Shown here in pieces: positions 33,161-41,501 of a stretch of DNA of 64,000 nucleotides (its first letter is position 1; the number at the start of each line of letters is the position of its first letter). The position numbers were made by a program, and so were the translations under genes. Below the pieces are notes generated by a model, which saw only the letters and a list, made by a program, of their open reading frames with translations, searched no databases and was not told the origin of the DNA. The stretch covers positions 124,001 through 188,000 of the forward strand of contig NZ_VSFF01000016.1 in NCBI RefSeq assembly GCF_008085905.1, in the 5' to 3' direction. This DNA comes from Actinomadura syzygii (lineage in GTDB: Bacteria > Actinomycetota > Actinomycetes > Streptosporangiales > Streptosporangiaceae).

Positions 33161-33427
33161 ATGGCGGATCGCGATAGGCAAGATATTCGCCCGGACGAGT
33201 CGCAAGTCCGGGAGGCTCTGTACCGAATCGCTATTCCAGAAGAGCGGTTGGAGCACGTCCACGTAAGGACATCTCCGGGTTATGTCGCGATACTGGTCTT
33301 TTACCTGGCATCTTCACCGGATGTCGCCACAAGAATGGTGGAACGCCTGTGCAGCAGAGTGGCCAGACAGCCGTTCTTCGAGGCGTGGCACTATGAGATA
33401 CATGAAGACTTTCGCCTTCTATATTGA
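33161..33427 (+). CDS. small protein in RiPP-like cluster
   Basis: 88 aa, ATG at 33161. ESQVREALYRIAIPEERLEH, VHVRTSPGYVAILVFYLASS and MVERLCSRVARQPFFEAWHY suggest an alpha/beta fold of ~80 residues. Not recognised. Lies between the two candidate precursors, so it may be a chaperone, immunity or leader-binding protein. Lower GC than its surroundings. Confidence 0.6.
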   Translation: MADRDRQDIRPDESQVREALYRIAIPEERLEHVHVRTSPGYVAILVFYLASSPDVATRMVERLCSRVARQPFFEAWHYEIHEDFRLLY

Positions 33428-33475
33428 TGCAATAGTGAAGGCGACAAGCAGACAACAGGGAAGGGGGGTGCAAGC

Positions 33476-33541
33476 ATGAAGATTCAGATTCGCAAGGTCG
33501 AGTCGATCAAGTCCACTACTTGCGGACGAGACGAGTCCTGA
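33476..33541 (+). CDS. candidate RiPP precursor peptide B
   Basis: 21 aa: MKIQIRKVESIKS, then TTCGRDES. GGGAAGGGGGG 7 nt before the ATG is the strongest ribosome site in the cluster. A basic amphipathic leader-like half followed by Ser, Thr, Thr, Cys and a charged end is typical for small precursors. A hairpin separates it from the enzyme gene, the usual way to express precursor in excess. Confidence 0.6.
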   Translation: MKIQIRKVESIKSTTCGRDES

Positions 33542-33589
33542 GTGAAAGTCTCGCATTTCATTCCGTTCGTGTGAAAGTTCACGTTGACT

Positions 33590-33612
33590 GAGGGGCGGTG
33601 CTCGCGACCGCC
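33590..33612 (+). promoter_or_regulatory. hairpin between precursor B and enzyme gene
   Basis: GGCGGT-GCTCGCG-ACCGCC (33594-33612), possibly extended by GAGGGG (33590) with CCCCTC downstream. Likely a partial terminator or RNA-stabilising stem after the precursor. Confidence 0.5.
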
Positions 33613-33657
33613 TTGCGGGCACCCCCCTCGGTGGCACGTCAGAGAAGGAGGAGTTCA

Positions 33658-34779
33658 ATGAAGGTCGCTTTGAAGGACAGCGTATGGGAGCGGTCAGGCG
33701 AGACGCTCATAGTCATGTGTGATCCGGTCGTTCAGATAGAACTGGTGGATCCAGAAGAGCATGTCGAGACCTTGCTGTCGGTGCTTTCCGCGGGTCCCCT
33801 GACTGTTCCGCAACTGCGGCGACGATTGATCGACCATGGAATTGAAGTCTCCATGTCGGAGTTGCGGCAGGTGCTTGCCGATCTCGATTCGCTGCGCCTG
33901 CTCACTGATCCAGAGGGGCAAAGCCTCGGAGATCCGGCCGACGACGAGAGGTTTCACAGCAATCTGTTCTTTTTTGACCTCTTCTCCACCATGGGATACT
34001 CCCGGGCGGCCATGCAAGAACGGCTCCTCGGGGCGCATGTTCTCCAACTCGGCACCGGAGGTGTCGGGTCCAGTGTTCTCCAGCATCTCGCCGGCTTGGG
34101 AATAGGGCGTATCACGCTGCTGGACTTTGACTTGGTTGAACCGCGTAATTTCGCTCGCCAATACCTCTACCGACGGGCCGACATTGGAAGCCCAAAAGTG
34201 CGGCGTGCGGAACACTGGCTGCAGGCGTTCGACCCACGCGTTCACGTAGAGGCCGTCGAACAACGGGTGACCAGCCCTCGTGACGTGACCGCTCTGCTCG
34301 CCGACGTGGACGTGGTATCGGCCGCCATCGACAGCCCAAAAGAGGTCGACGGCTGGGTCAACGAGGCCTGTATGGAGGCGAGCGTCCCTTTCGTGCGCGG
34401 TGGGATAAGCGGCACCCGTCTACGGTATTACTCAGTCGATCCGGGCAAGAGCCCCTGCCTGGCCTGCGCACAGCGAATGGATGATGAAATCATCGCTGGC
34501 GCGCAGGCCGACGCCGCCGCGTGGCGGCTCAGTGGCCGGCTACCGTCGGTCAACCGCGCGATTGGCCCGGTGGCGGGGCTCCTGGGCTCGATGGTGGCCT
34601 TCGAGATCCTGCGGTATCTGATTCGCTACGAGCCGCCACACGCGGCAGGCGCCTATGTGACCTGGGACGCCGCCGACCATCTCCAGCAAAAGCACATGTC
34701 GTGGACGCCCGATCCCTCCTGCCGCCTCTGCCGAGATGCACGCGAACGGCATGCAAGGCCGCTGGCGGTGTCACAGTGA
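33658..34779 (+). CDS. ThiF/MccB-like adenylating enzyme with N-terminal recognition-like domain
   Basis: 373 aa from the ATG at 33658 (AAGGAGG; the frame is open from 33598). Residues ~1-90 form a strand-rich and winged-helix-like unit (VETLLSVLSAGPLTVPQLRR, MSELRQVLADLDSLRLL), as in the peptide-clamp/RRE of MccB, PaaA and TOMM E1-like proteins. The E1 core follows: LGTGGVGSSVLQHLAGLGIG (132-151), LLDFDLVEPRNFARQYLYRR with Asp, Glu, Asn, Arg, Gln. CLAC and CRLC near the C-terminus make the structural zinc site. It should adenylate a peptide carboxylate. The stop overlaps the next start (GTGA). Confidence 0.85.
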   Translation: MKVALKDSVWERSGETLIVMCDPVVQIELVDPEEHVETLLSVLSAGPLTVPQLRRRLIDHGIEVSMSELRQVLADLDSLRLLTDPEGQSLGDPADDERFHSNLFFFDLFSTMGYSRAAMQERLLGAHVLQLGTGGVGSSVLQHLAGLGIGRITLLDFDLVEPRNFARQYLYRRADIGSPKVRRAEHWLQAFDPRVHVEAVEQRVTSPRDVTALLADVDVVSAAIDSPKEVDGWVNEACMEASVPFVRGGISGTRLRYYSVDPGKSPCLACAQRMDDEIIAGAQADAAAWRLSGRLPSVNRAIGPVAGLLGSMVAFEILRYLIRYEPPHAAGAYVTWDAADHLQQKHMSWTPDPSCRLCRDARERHARPLAVSQ

Positions 34780-36035
34780 CCGGACAGCTCCGAGGACAGC
34801 ACGTGCGGCTGCGGCCGCTCACTCTTCTCGACGAGGGCCCCGACGAGGTCCTTGTGGGGAGCCCGGAGTCCGGCACCTACATCACCGTGCCAACCGTGGG
34901 AGCTCTGGTGATCCGAGCGCTTGAGCGTGGCGCGAGTATCCCGGAGGCCCAGGTGGAGGCAACGCGGTACGCAGGCGAACCCGTTGACGTGGCTGCCTTT
35001 GTTGGCGGCCTACGAGAACTGGGATTCCTCGCCGAGCACGACGATGAGGACGGGAGGCGGCATGCGGACGCACCAGCACGGATTCGACGCACCGCCCCGA
35101 TCCAGCAACGTCGCTGGGTGACCGGCCTGGATACACGAAAGGCTCGGCCCTTCTTCTCGCGGGCCGCATGGCTGTGCTACGCGGGGGCTTTGGTGTTCAG
35201 CGTGGGCTGCTTCGTCCTTCGCCCCTCGCTCATACCCAGGCCTGGCGACGTCTTCCTCTTCGAGGATCGCGGACTCGCCGTGCTTTTCCTGTTGCCCTTC
35301 GGCTATCTGATGTCGGCGCTGCATGAGGGCTGGCACTGGCTGGCCGCCCGCGCAGCCGGGGTGAGCGCCCGGTTCGGAATCGACAGGCGTCTGTACTTCA
35401 TGGTCTTCGAGACCGATCTGTCACAACTGTGGACACTGCCCAGACGTCAGCGGTACGGCCCCCAGCTCGCGGGCCTGGCCATCGATTCCTTCGTGCTTGG
35501 TGGGCTGGTCGGCATCCGGTTGCTCGACGAGACCGGCTGGTGTGATGTGCCGGCCCTTGTCGCAGGGGTTGCCGGAGCTCTGGCGTTCATGACGCTGTCG
35601 AGCATGGTATGGCAATGCATGGTGTTCCTGCGCACCGATCTATATGGCGTCCTTCTCACGCTGACCGGCTGCCATGACCTGTGGAACACCAAGACCCTTC
35701 TGCTGCGCCGGGCCTTCGGGCGCCTCGGACCAGCACACTCTGAGCAACTCGCCTCGGCACGACCGCGTGACGTGGCGGTCGCACGCTGGTTCCGCTGGGT
35801 CTATCTGATCGGTGTACCGGTCGCACTCGCCCACTACGCGGTGTTCCGAGTGCCCATCTTCGCTGGCGTGGCCATCTGGGCCTGCCACGGGCTCGCCGTC
35901 GGCCCCCTCGCCGCACGCTTCTGGTACACCCTCGCCATCTCCAGCGCCGTGTTCCTTCCCTCGCTGGTGGTGATGACGACCTGGCTTCTGGACCTGTACC
36001 GACGCCGACTCACCATGCCGCTCACCCAAGCCTGA
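34776..36035 (+). CDS. PqqD-like domain fused to M50 (site-2 type) membrane metalloprotease
   Basis: 419 aa from the GTG at 34776. Residues ~10-95 (RPLTLLDEGPDEVLVGSPES, TYITVPTVGALVIRALERGA, FVGGLRELGFLAEHD) match the PqqD/RRE winged-helix that binds leader peptides. Then about seven membrane helices. Zinc motif HExxH is H183-E-G-W-H187 (SALHEGWHWLAARAAGVSAR); a later membrane-proximal RTDLYGVLLTLTGCHDLW could supply the third ligand (Asp). M50 proteases cut within membranes. Coupled to the ThiF-like gene, so it is a candidate leader protease/exporter of the peptide. Confidence 0.8.
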   Translation: MTGQLRGQHVRLRPLTLLDEGPDEVLVGSPESGTYITVPTVGALVIRALERGASIPEAQVEATRYAGEPVDVAAFVGGLRELGFLAEHDDEDGRRHADAPARIRRTAPIQQRRWVTGLDTRKARPFFSRAAWLCYAGALVFSVGCFVLRPSLIPRPGDVFLFEDRGLAVLFLLPFGYLMSALHEGWHWLAARAAGVSARFGIDRRLYFMVFETDLSQLWTLPRRQRYGPQLAGLAIDSFVLGGLVGIRLLDETGWCDVPALVAGVAGALAFMTLSSMVWQCMVFLRTDLYGVLLTLTGCHDLWNTKTLLLRRAFGRLGPAHSEQLASARPRDVAVARWFRWVYLIGVPVALAHYAVFRVPIFAGVAIWACHGLAVGPLAARFWYTLAISSAVFLPSLVVMTTWLLDLYRRRLTMPLTQA

Positions 36036-36042
36036 GGCTTGG
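36026..36042 (+). terminator. small hairpin over the protease stop codon
   Basis: CCAAGCC-TGA-GGCTTGG; the loop is the stop codon. No T-run, so at best an attenuator before the regulator gene. Confidence 0.4.
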
Positions 36043-36100
36043 CCGTGCGCGTGCGAGTCGCCCCACCGGCGCTCCCACCGCCTCCTTCGCGCCGCGGAGC

Positions 36101-37135
36101 ATGAGAGATCGCCTGTCTCCCGCCGATCTCCTATGTGAAGATCAACTCATGCTGGAGTCACTCGGGCTGGATGCCTCCGCTGAAGCCGTCTACATTGCAA
36201 TGTTGACCAACCCTGACATGGGAGTGACAGCGCTCGCCGCCCACCTGGCTCTCGACGTGAGCGAGGTGCGGAACGCGTTGGGTCACCTGGCGGATCTCGC
36301 CCTGTTGCGCCCCTCAAGAGAGTTTCCCGGCACGCTCCGCCCGGTGAATCCGGAGGCCGGGCTGATGGCGCTGGTCCACCAACAGCAGGCTGACCTGCTC
36401 CGTCGCCAGCAGGAGGTGGCCGTCGCGCAGGCGGCCATTGCCCGGATGGTCGCCGACAACCGGGATACTGACGTCGGCACATCGCACCCAGGGGTGGAAC
36501 GGCTGATCGGACTGGACGCGATCCAGACGCGACTCGAGGGCTTGGCCCGGGTCAGCAGCACTGAGTGCCTGTCGGTCATGCCCGGCGGCGGTCAGAAAGC
36601 CGAGACTCTTGAGGCCAGCCGGACACTGGACGAGGAAGCCCTGGACCGCGGAGTGGCGATCCGGACCCTTTACCAGGACAGTGTTCGTAACGACAGTAAT
36701 ACCGTGGCGTATGCGCAACGGCTGGCGGAACTTGGCGGCGAGGTTCGGACCGCTCCAGTCCTACCGGCCAGGATGCTCATCATCGACCGACGGCTCGCGT
36801 TGCTTCCCCTCGACCCGAAAGACAGCAGCAAGGGTGCCATGCAAGTCGATTCGCCCGGCATCGTCTCCGCTCTCATCACCTTGTTCGAGCATATCTGGGA
36901 GGTCGCCACACCAATCGGAGAGGCCACCAGACCAGATGGGGTAACCGGACTGACCCCCTTGGAAAGTGAACTCATCCGCCTTCTCGCGCAGGGACTCACC
37001 GACGAGGCGGCGGCCAAGCACCTCGGCGTGTCTTCTCGTACGGTCGCTCGGATGATGGCCGACCTGATGAAACGGCTCGCAGCCACAAGCCGTTTCCAAG
37101 CAGGAGCCAAAGCAGCCCAACAACGATGGATTTGA
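36101..37135 (+). CDS. TrmB-like/LuxR-type HTH regulator
   Basis: 344 aa (an ATG at 36149 is also possible). N-terminal winged helix LDASAEAVYIAMLTNPDMGV, then TALAAHLALDVSEVRNALGH and a coiled linker; a central sensor-like domain (VSSTECLSVMPGGG...IRTLYQD) and a C-terminal LuxR helix-turn-helix LTPLESELIRLLAQGLTDEA, then AAKHLGVSSRTVARMMADLM. This TrmB+LuxR layout is common in Streptomyces next to RiPP and other peptide clusters. Likely the pathway activator. The stretch 37136-37415 has no gene, though a minus-strand frame there contains coding-like residues. Confidence 0.82.
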   Translation: MRDRLSPADLLCEDQLMLESLGLDASAEAVYIAMLTNPDMGVTALAAHLALDVSEVRNALGHLADLALLRPSREFPGTLRPVNPEAGLMALVHQQQADLLRRQQEVAVAQAAIARMVADNRDTDVGTSHPGVERLIGLDAIQTRLEGLARVSSTECLSVMPGGGQKAETLEASRTLDEEALDRGVAIRTLYQDSVRNDSNTVAYAQRLAELGGEVRTAPVLPARMLIIDRRLALLPLDPKDSSKGAMQVDSPGIVSALITLFEHIWEVATPIGEATRPDGVTGLTPLESELIRLLAQGLTDEAAAKHLGVSSRTVARMMADLMKRLAATSRFQAGAKAAQQRWI

Positions 37136-37415
37136 GATTCAGCCAGGCGACGGCGTGCCAGCGTCCTGCGCGGCCACAGACCCGCGGCACCGTCCGCCAC
37201 GGCCCACACCCACACGTCCAGCAGCCTGCCGTTGGCATTGACGCGAAATCTGCCCCTGCCGGTGGCGACCGACTCCGACCGGCCGTCCGGGCAGCCCGTC
37301 AGAGCCGACGAGGCGGTCGGCTTCAGAGTGAGCGGACCTGATGGAACTCGATTTCCACCCCGCGCTAGGCCTGCTCGGCGAGGCTCTGAACTCCCGCTGG
37401 TAGGGCAACACTGAG

Positions 37416-37898
37416 ATGGCTGACGATGACAGCGTACGCCTTTGCCTCGGAGAAGGCCTGTTCCCGCAGCTCGGCGGCGCGGTGACGTGCCTCGAGACGC
37501 ATTTCGGCGTGGAGCTCAAGCGCGCTGTGCCGATGCTGGCCAGGCGGAAGGACCGCGGCCGGTCCCGGATCGACGCGGTGGTCGTCGGCGAAAAGATCGC
37601 GCTGGAGTACGACGGGTGGTTCTGGCACCGCGAGGAGCGGCGGCTCGACAGTGACACCTGGAAGTCGCAGGCATTGCTCGATGCCGACTGGAGCGTGATC
37701 CGGATCCGCGAGATCGCGCACGCAGGGGCTCTGCCGGCATTGCCCATCGACTCGCCTCGGCACGTCGAGATCCAGCATCGCAGGGCGGACGGCTTCATGG
37801 TCGAGGACCCGGTCGGTCCGTGTCGGGCGATCGCCGCGCTGATCGAGTCGCTGCACAGGCAGGGCTCTGACGAGGATCCTCCGGTTCTGGTCACCTGA
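37416..37898 (+). CDS. DUF559/Vsr-like endonuclease-fold protein
   Basis: 160 aa. SRIDAVVVGEKIALEYDGWF, then WHREERRLDSDTWKSQALLD and ADWSVIRIREIAHAGALPAL is the DUF559/Vsr-type core: D in 'RIDAVV', E-x-D in 'ALEYDG', then K and a final strand 'VIRIRE'. PD-(D/E)xK-related folds act in DNA repair or restriction; substrate unknown here. Lies 86 nt before the topoisomerase promoter region, same strand. Confidence 0.65.
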   Translation: MADDDSVRLCLGEGLFPQLGGAVTCLETHFGVELKRAVPMLARRKDRGRSRIDAVVVGEKIALEYDGWFWHREERRLDSDTWKSQALLDADWSVIRIREIAHAGALPALPIDSPRHVEIQHRRADGFMVEDPVGPCRAIAALIESLHRQGSDEDPPVLVT

Positions 37899-37922
37899 TC
37901 CAGAATGATGATTCTGGATGAT

Positions 37923-37956
37923 TTGACACTCTTTCGGATAGACTTGTCTTGACAAG
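37923..37956 (+). promoter_or_regulatory. promoter/operator before topoisomerase
   Basis: TTGACA at 37923-37928 resembles a -35 box. It is followed by the dyad CTTGTC-TT-GACAAG (37943-37956), itself within GACTTG..CAAGTC. A repressor-controlled promoter is likely; no good -10 was seen. Confidence 0.4.
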
Positions 37957-37984
37957 CAAGTCATCCATTGAGCGGAGCCACAGA

Positions 37985-40357
37985 ATGACTGTCGGAATCC
38001 TCATGGAAAAGCCCTCGGCTGCCCGCAACGGGCAGGCAGCCTGGGGCGGGGCCTCGGGCACGTTCAATGGAGAGCAGTACGTCATCGCGAATGCTCGCGG
38101 TCACCTCTACGAGTTCGTCGCCCCACACATGATGGTCGACCCGTCACTCGCGGAGAAGTACCAGAAGTGGGGTCTGGTGAACCTGCCGTGGAACCCGGAT
38201 GAGATGACCTGGAGACTTGAGCCGATCAAGGGCACGACGCAGGTGCGCAACGACTTGAAGTCGAAGCTGGCGTCCTGCGACGAGATCGCTATTGCGACCG
38301 ATGACGATCCAACCGGCGAGGGGGATGCGATCGCTATCCGGGCGATCATCGAGTTGGGCTTAACTGGCAAGAAGTTCTCGCGCTTGTACTTCGCCGACGA
38401 GTCGCCGCCGTCTCTGCAGAGGGCGTTCAAGGACCGCAAGCGGATCCCGTCGCTGGCTGACCACCCGGCGTTCAAGAAGGCGGCCTTCCGTTCCTCATGG
38501 GATCTGCTCAGCATGCAGTGGACCCGGGCTGCCACGAACATGGCCCGGGCCTTGGGCCACGACACCGTGCTGCGGCAGGGCCGGCTGAAGTCGGCGATGG
38601 TCAAGCTCGTCGGAGACCAGCTCAAGGCCCACAGCGACTATGTGCGGAGGCCGTTCTTCCAGAACCGCTTCCGCGACGAGAACGGCGTCATGTACACCAG
38701 CCCCGACGAGCCCAGGTTCGACCACCGAGACGAGGTCCCGCGGCAGTACGCGGCCTCGCCGGTGGTCTGTGACAGCGTCCAGACCAAGCTGACCGTTCCC
38801 CCGAAATTGCTCGACCTCGCGGCCCTGTCCTCTCTCCTGGTCGGCAGGGGCGTCAAAGCCGGACCGGTGCTCAAGACGTATCAGGCGATGTACGAGGCGC
38901 AGGTCGTGAGCTACCCGCGTACCGAGGACAAGACGATCACCCCAGAGCAGTTCGACGAGCTCGCCCCTCTGGTCGACAGGATCGCCGGCGCGGTCGGCGT
39001 CGACCCTGCGCTGCTGACGCACCGTGAGCCGCGCAGGACCCACGTCAAGGCGCAGGGTGCGCACGGCGCGAACCGGCCGGGTCCGAAGGTGCCCGTTTCC
39101 TTGGAGGAGGTCGAACGGCGGTTCGGCCGGACCGGTCGGCTCATCTACGCGACCCTGGCGAGGAACTATCTGAGCATCCTGGCCGAGGACCACGTCTACG
39201 AGCAGCACAAGGGCCACGTCGCCGCGTACCCCGGCTTCACCGGGGTCGCGAACGTGCCGAAGCGGCCGGGGTGGAAGGCGGTGTTCGACCCGGACGCCGG
39301 TGATGTCGCCGCCTCGGACGGCGGCGAGCACGAGAACGCGCAGGGATTGGGCACACGCGCCGAGCCGCTGGTCTTTGAGGGCGCGAACAAGCGCCCGGAG
39401 CATCCGAGCATGAAGTGGCTGATGCAGCAACTGGAGAAGCGCGATGTCGGCACCGGCGCCACGCGCACCTCCACCTATTGCGAGGTGACGAACGCCAAGG
39501 CCAAGCATCCGCTGCTGGTCGAGGAGGGCCGCAAGGTCACGCTCGCCGAGGCCGGGGAGATGAGCTGGCGTCTTCTGCCTGGCACGCACATCGGGGACCT
39601 GGCGCTGACCGAGAAGGTCTACGCGGACATGACGCGGATCGCCGCTGGGACCGCGACCGCGCAGGAGTGCCTCACGGTCGTCGCGGGCTGGGTCGTCGAG
39701 GACATCGCGACGATGCGCAAGAACGCCGCGGCGATGCGGAACCGGCGGGGGCCGGGCCGGGTGGCCGTCCAGCGGTGCGAGGGCGTCTGGCTGGCGGCTC
39801 CCGGGGGCCCGAAGAAGGTCGCCTTCAACAAGGCGTGGGCGGGGCACGAGTTCACCGACGCCGAATGCGACAAGCTCCTCGCCGGCGAGCAGATCACCTT
39901 TCAGGCGACGAGCAGGGCCGGCAATCGGTTCACGGCGACCGGGGCGCTCGAGGTGGCCGAGCACGGGGGCACAAAGTTCGTCGGATTCCACCTCCATGCG
40001 CCCGGCGAGCCGACGACCTGGTGCCAGCACCCCTTCACCCGGTCCGAGGTGGACCGGCTGCTGGCGGGCGAGAGGCTCGAGATCGACGACTTTGTCGGTA
40101 GGACGGGCCGCATCTTCAGCTGCGTCGTGTCGTGGGACGCCAGCGCCAAGAAGCTCGTCCCGGACTTCGGCTCGGACGACCAGCCGCCGCGGTCCTGGTG
40201 CCAGCGCACGTTCACCGACGACGAGCGGAGGAGGCTGGCTGCGGGCGAGTCGCTCACCCTCGACGGCTTCGTGTCGAAGAAGGGGTCGGCCTTCACCGCG
40301 ACCGTGTCCTTCAAGCAGGCCAAGGGCAGGAAGAGGATTGTGCCGAGCTTCGGCTGA
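37985..40357 (+). CDS. type IA DNA topoisomerase (plasmid TopB/TraE-like)
   Basis: 790 aa from the ATG at 37985 (GGAG upstream). Toprim-like metal site IAIATDDDPTGEGDAIAIRA (Asp 106-108), fold landmarks WDLLSMQWTRAATNMARALG and RQGRLKSAMVKLVGDQLKAH. Active-site Tyr310 in VVSYPRTEDKT and the later GTGATRTSTYCEV are topoisomerase III-type motifs. The C-terminus has three FT-x-x-E/D-x-x-x-L-LAGE repeats (e.g. FTDAECDKLLAGEQITF), as in other TopB-like tails. The N-terminal Toprim segment is unusual in its first motif (MEKPSAARNG for the canonical E-K-P-S-x-A). Plasmid type IA enzymes resolve intermediates during transfer and replication. Confidence 0.88.
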   Translation: MTVGILMEKPSAARNGQAAWGGASGTFNGEQYVIANARGHLYEFVAPHMMVDPSLAEKYQKWGLVNLPWNPDEMTWRLEPIKGTTQVRNDLKSKLASCDEIAIATDDDPTGEGDAIAIRAIIELGLTGKKFSRLYFADESPPSLQRAFKDRKRIPSLADHPAFKKAAFRSSWDLLSMQWTRAATNMARALGHDTVLRQGRLKSAMVKLVGDQLKAHSDYVRRPFFQNRFRDENGVMYTSPDEPRFDHRDEVPRQYAASPVVCDSVQTKLTVPPKLLDLAALSSLLVGRGVKAGPVLKTYQAMYEAQVVSYPRTEDKTITPEQFDELAPLVDRIAGAVGVDPALLTHREPRRTHVKAQGAHGANRPGPKVPVSLEEVERRFGRTGRLIYATLARNYLSILAEDHVYEQHKGHVAAYPGFTGVANVPKRPGWKAVFDPDAGDVAASDGGEHENAQGLGTRAEPLVFEGANKRPEHPSMKWLMQQLEKRDVGTGATRTSTYCEVTNAKAKHPLLVEEGRKVTLAEAGEMSWRLLPGTHIGDLALTEKVYADMTRIAAGTATAQECLTVVAGWVVEDIATMRKNAAAMRNRRGPGRVAVQRCEGVWLAAPGGPKKVAFNKAWAGHEFTDAECDKLLAGEQITFQATSRAGNRFTATGALEVAEHGGTKFVGFHLHAPGEPTTWCQHPFTRSEVDRLLAGERLEIDDFVGRTGRIFSCVVSWDASAKKLVPDFGSDDQPPRSWCQRTFTDDERRRLAAGESLTLDGFVSKKGSAFTATVSFKQAKGRKRIVPSFG

Positions 40358-40436
40358 TTCGGGCGGCGCCTCATCACCGCCGCCGCAGCACACCATCGCC
40401 TTGGCGATTCGGACAGGGCAGTCAAAAGACCGGGTG

Positions 40437-40574
40437 CTACCATGTATATGGTCGTGAAATACGATTTGTATAGATTTGCATGGTATTCACATAGCAAGTC
40501 CGAGCATGGATGACTCGTCTATGAGGATGATGTCGGCTTAGTCGTTCGGTAAGGCGAGAGATGGGGAGTCGGCT
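40437..40574 (+). promoter_or_regulatory. AT-rich promoter region before T4SS genes
   Basis: AT-rich stretch with TACCATG (40438-40444) repeated inverted as CATGGTA (~40478), and ACCATGTATATGGT as a nested dyad. It starts the PrgI-VirB4-VirB6 operon. Confidence 0.45.
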
Positions 40575-41474
40575 GTGGCGAAGACGGTCTTCCATGTGCC
40601 TGCGAGTCTCAACAGGAGCTTCCTCGACCACGAGATCACGCTGACGGGAGGGGGGTGGCAGGCCAGGCCGTCGCCCATCAAGCAGTTGCTCTTCTTCGGC
40701 GGTGGGATCCTCGTCACGATGTGGGCGGCGACGGCGACGTTCATCTCCTCGGCCGACCCGTTGGTTATCGTCGTGTTCGTCAGCTGGGCGCTCGTCGCCG
40801 TTGTCTACCTCGGCGGGCTGACGAAGACCAAGGAACTGCGGTTCATGACGGTCCCCGCGTTCTTGGCGTATCTGCCGGGGAGGGCCCGCCACGTGTACAC
40901 CAGGCGCAGTTCGGACCCGAGCGAGTTCTACTCGATCGTCGGAATCGATGACGTGGATGCCGAGGGGGAGATCCGTTTCGCCGATGGCAGCGTCGGTCAG
41001 GTCTACCTCGTCGTCGGCTCGGCGAGCTACCTGCTCTTCGACGACGACCGGACCCAGATCCTCGACCGGGTCGACGCCTTCTGGCGCAAGGTGAACCCCA
41101 GCTGCGAGTACGTCTTCGTCACGACGAAGGAGCCGCAGCGGATCTACCACCAGGTGGCCAATCTCGAGCGACGCCGCCACCAACTCGAACTGATGGACCC
41201 GGATCTGCTCGAACTGCAGGACGAGCAGTACGACATCCTCACCGGACACGTCGGCGGAAGATTCACCTCGATCCACCAGTACGTCCTTCTCAAAGGCAAG
41301 AGCGCCGACGCCCTGCGGCAGGCGCACCTGATCCTTCAGGCCGAGGTCGAGGGCTCACCGCTCGTGATCAAAGAGGTGACGGTCCTCGACCGCGACGAGG
41401 CCCTTCAGACGCTCCGGGTTTTCTACCAGAGCACGGACAACGATCCGTTCACGCCCAACGAATCGCTGAGCTGA
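40575..41474 (+). CDS. PrgI/TcpE-like T4SS membrane protein
   Basis: 299 aa, GTG start. Two N-terminal membrane helices (IKQLLFFGGGILVTMWAATA, LVIVVFVSWALVAVVYLGGL) followed by KTKELRFMTVPAFLAYLPGR are the VirB3/PrgI/TcpE pattern. The remaining ~190 residues (YSIVGIDDVDAEGEIRFADG, VYLVVGSASYLLFDDDRTQI) resemble the N-terminal domain of VirB4 proteins. So this gene may hold a piece normally found in VirB4. First gene of the operon, 27 nt before the next. Confidence 0.7.
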   Translation: MAKTVFHVPASLNRSFLDHEITLTGGGWQARPSPIKQLLFFGGGILVTMWAATATFISSADPLVIVVFVSWALVAVVYLGGLTKTKELRFMTVPAFLAYLPGRARHVYTRRSSDPSEFYSIVGIDDVDAEGEIRFADGSVGQVYLVVGSASYLLFDDDRTQILDRVDAFWRKVNPSCEYVFVTTKEPQRIYHQVANLERRRHQLELMDPDLLELQDEQYDILTGHVGGRFTSIHQYVLLKGKSADALRQAHLILQAEVEGSPLVIKEVTVLDRDEALQTLRVFYQSTDNDPFTPNESLS

Positions 41475-41501
41475 GACGGCCCACGCGAGGGAGCACAGGC
41501 G

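Noticed and set aside
38495..40396. 633-aa minus-strand open frame opposite the topoisomerase
   Set aside because: High-GC antisense shadow; the plus strand has all topoisomerase motifs.
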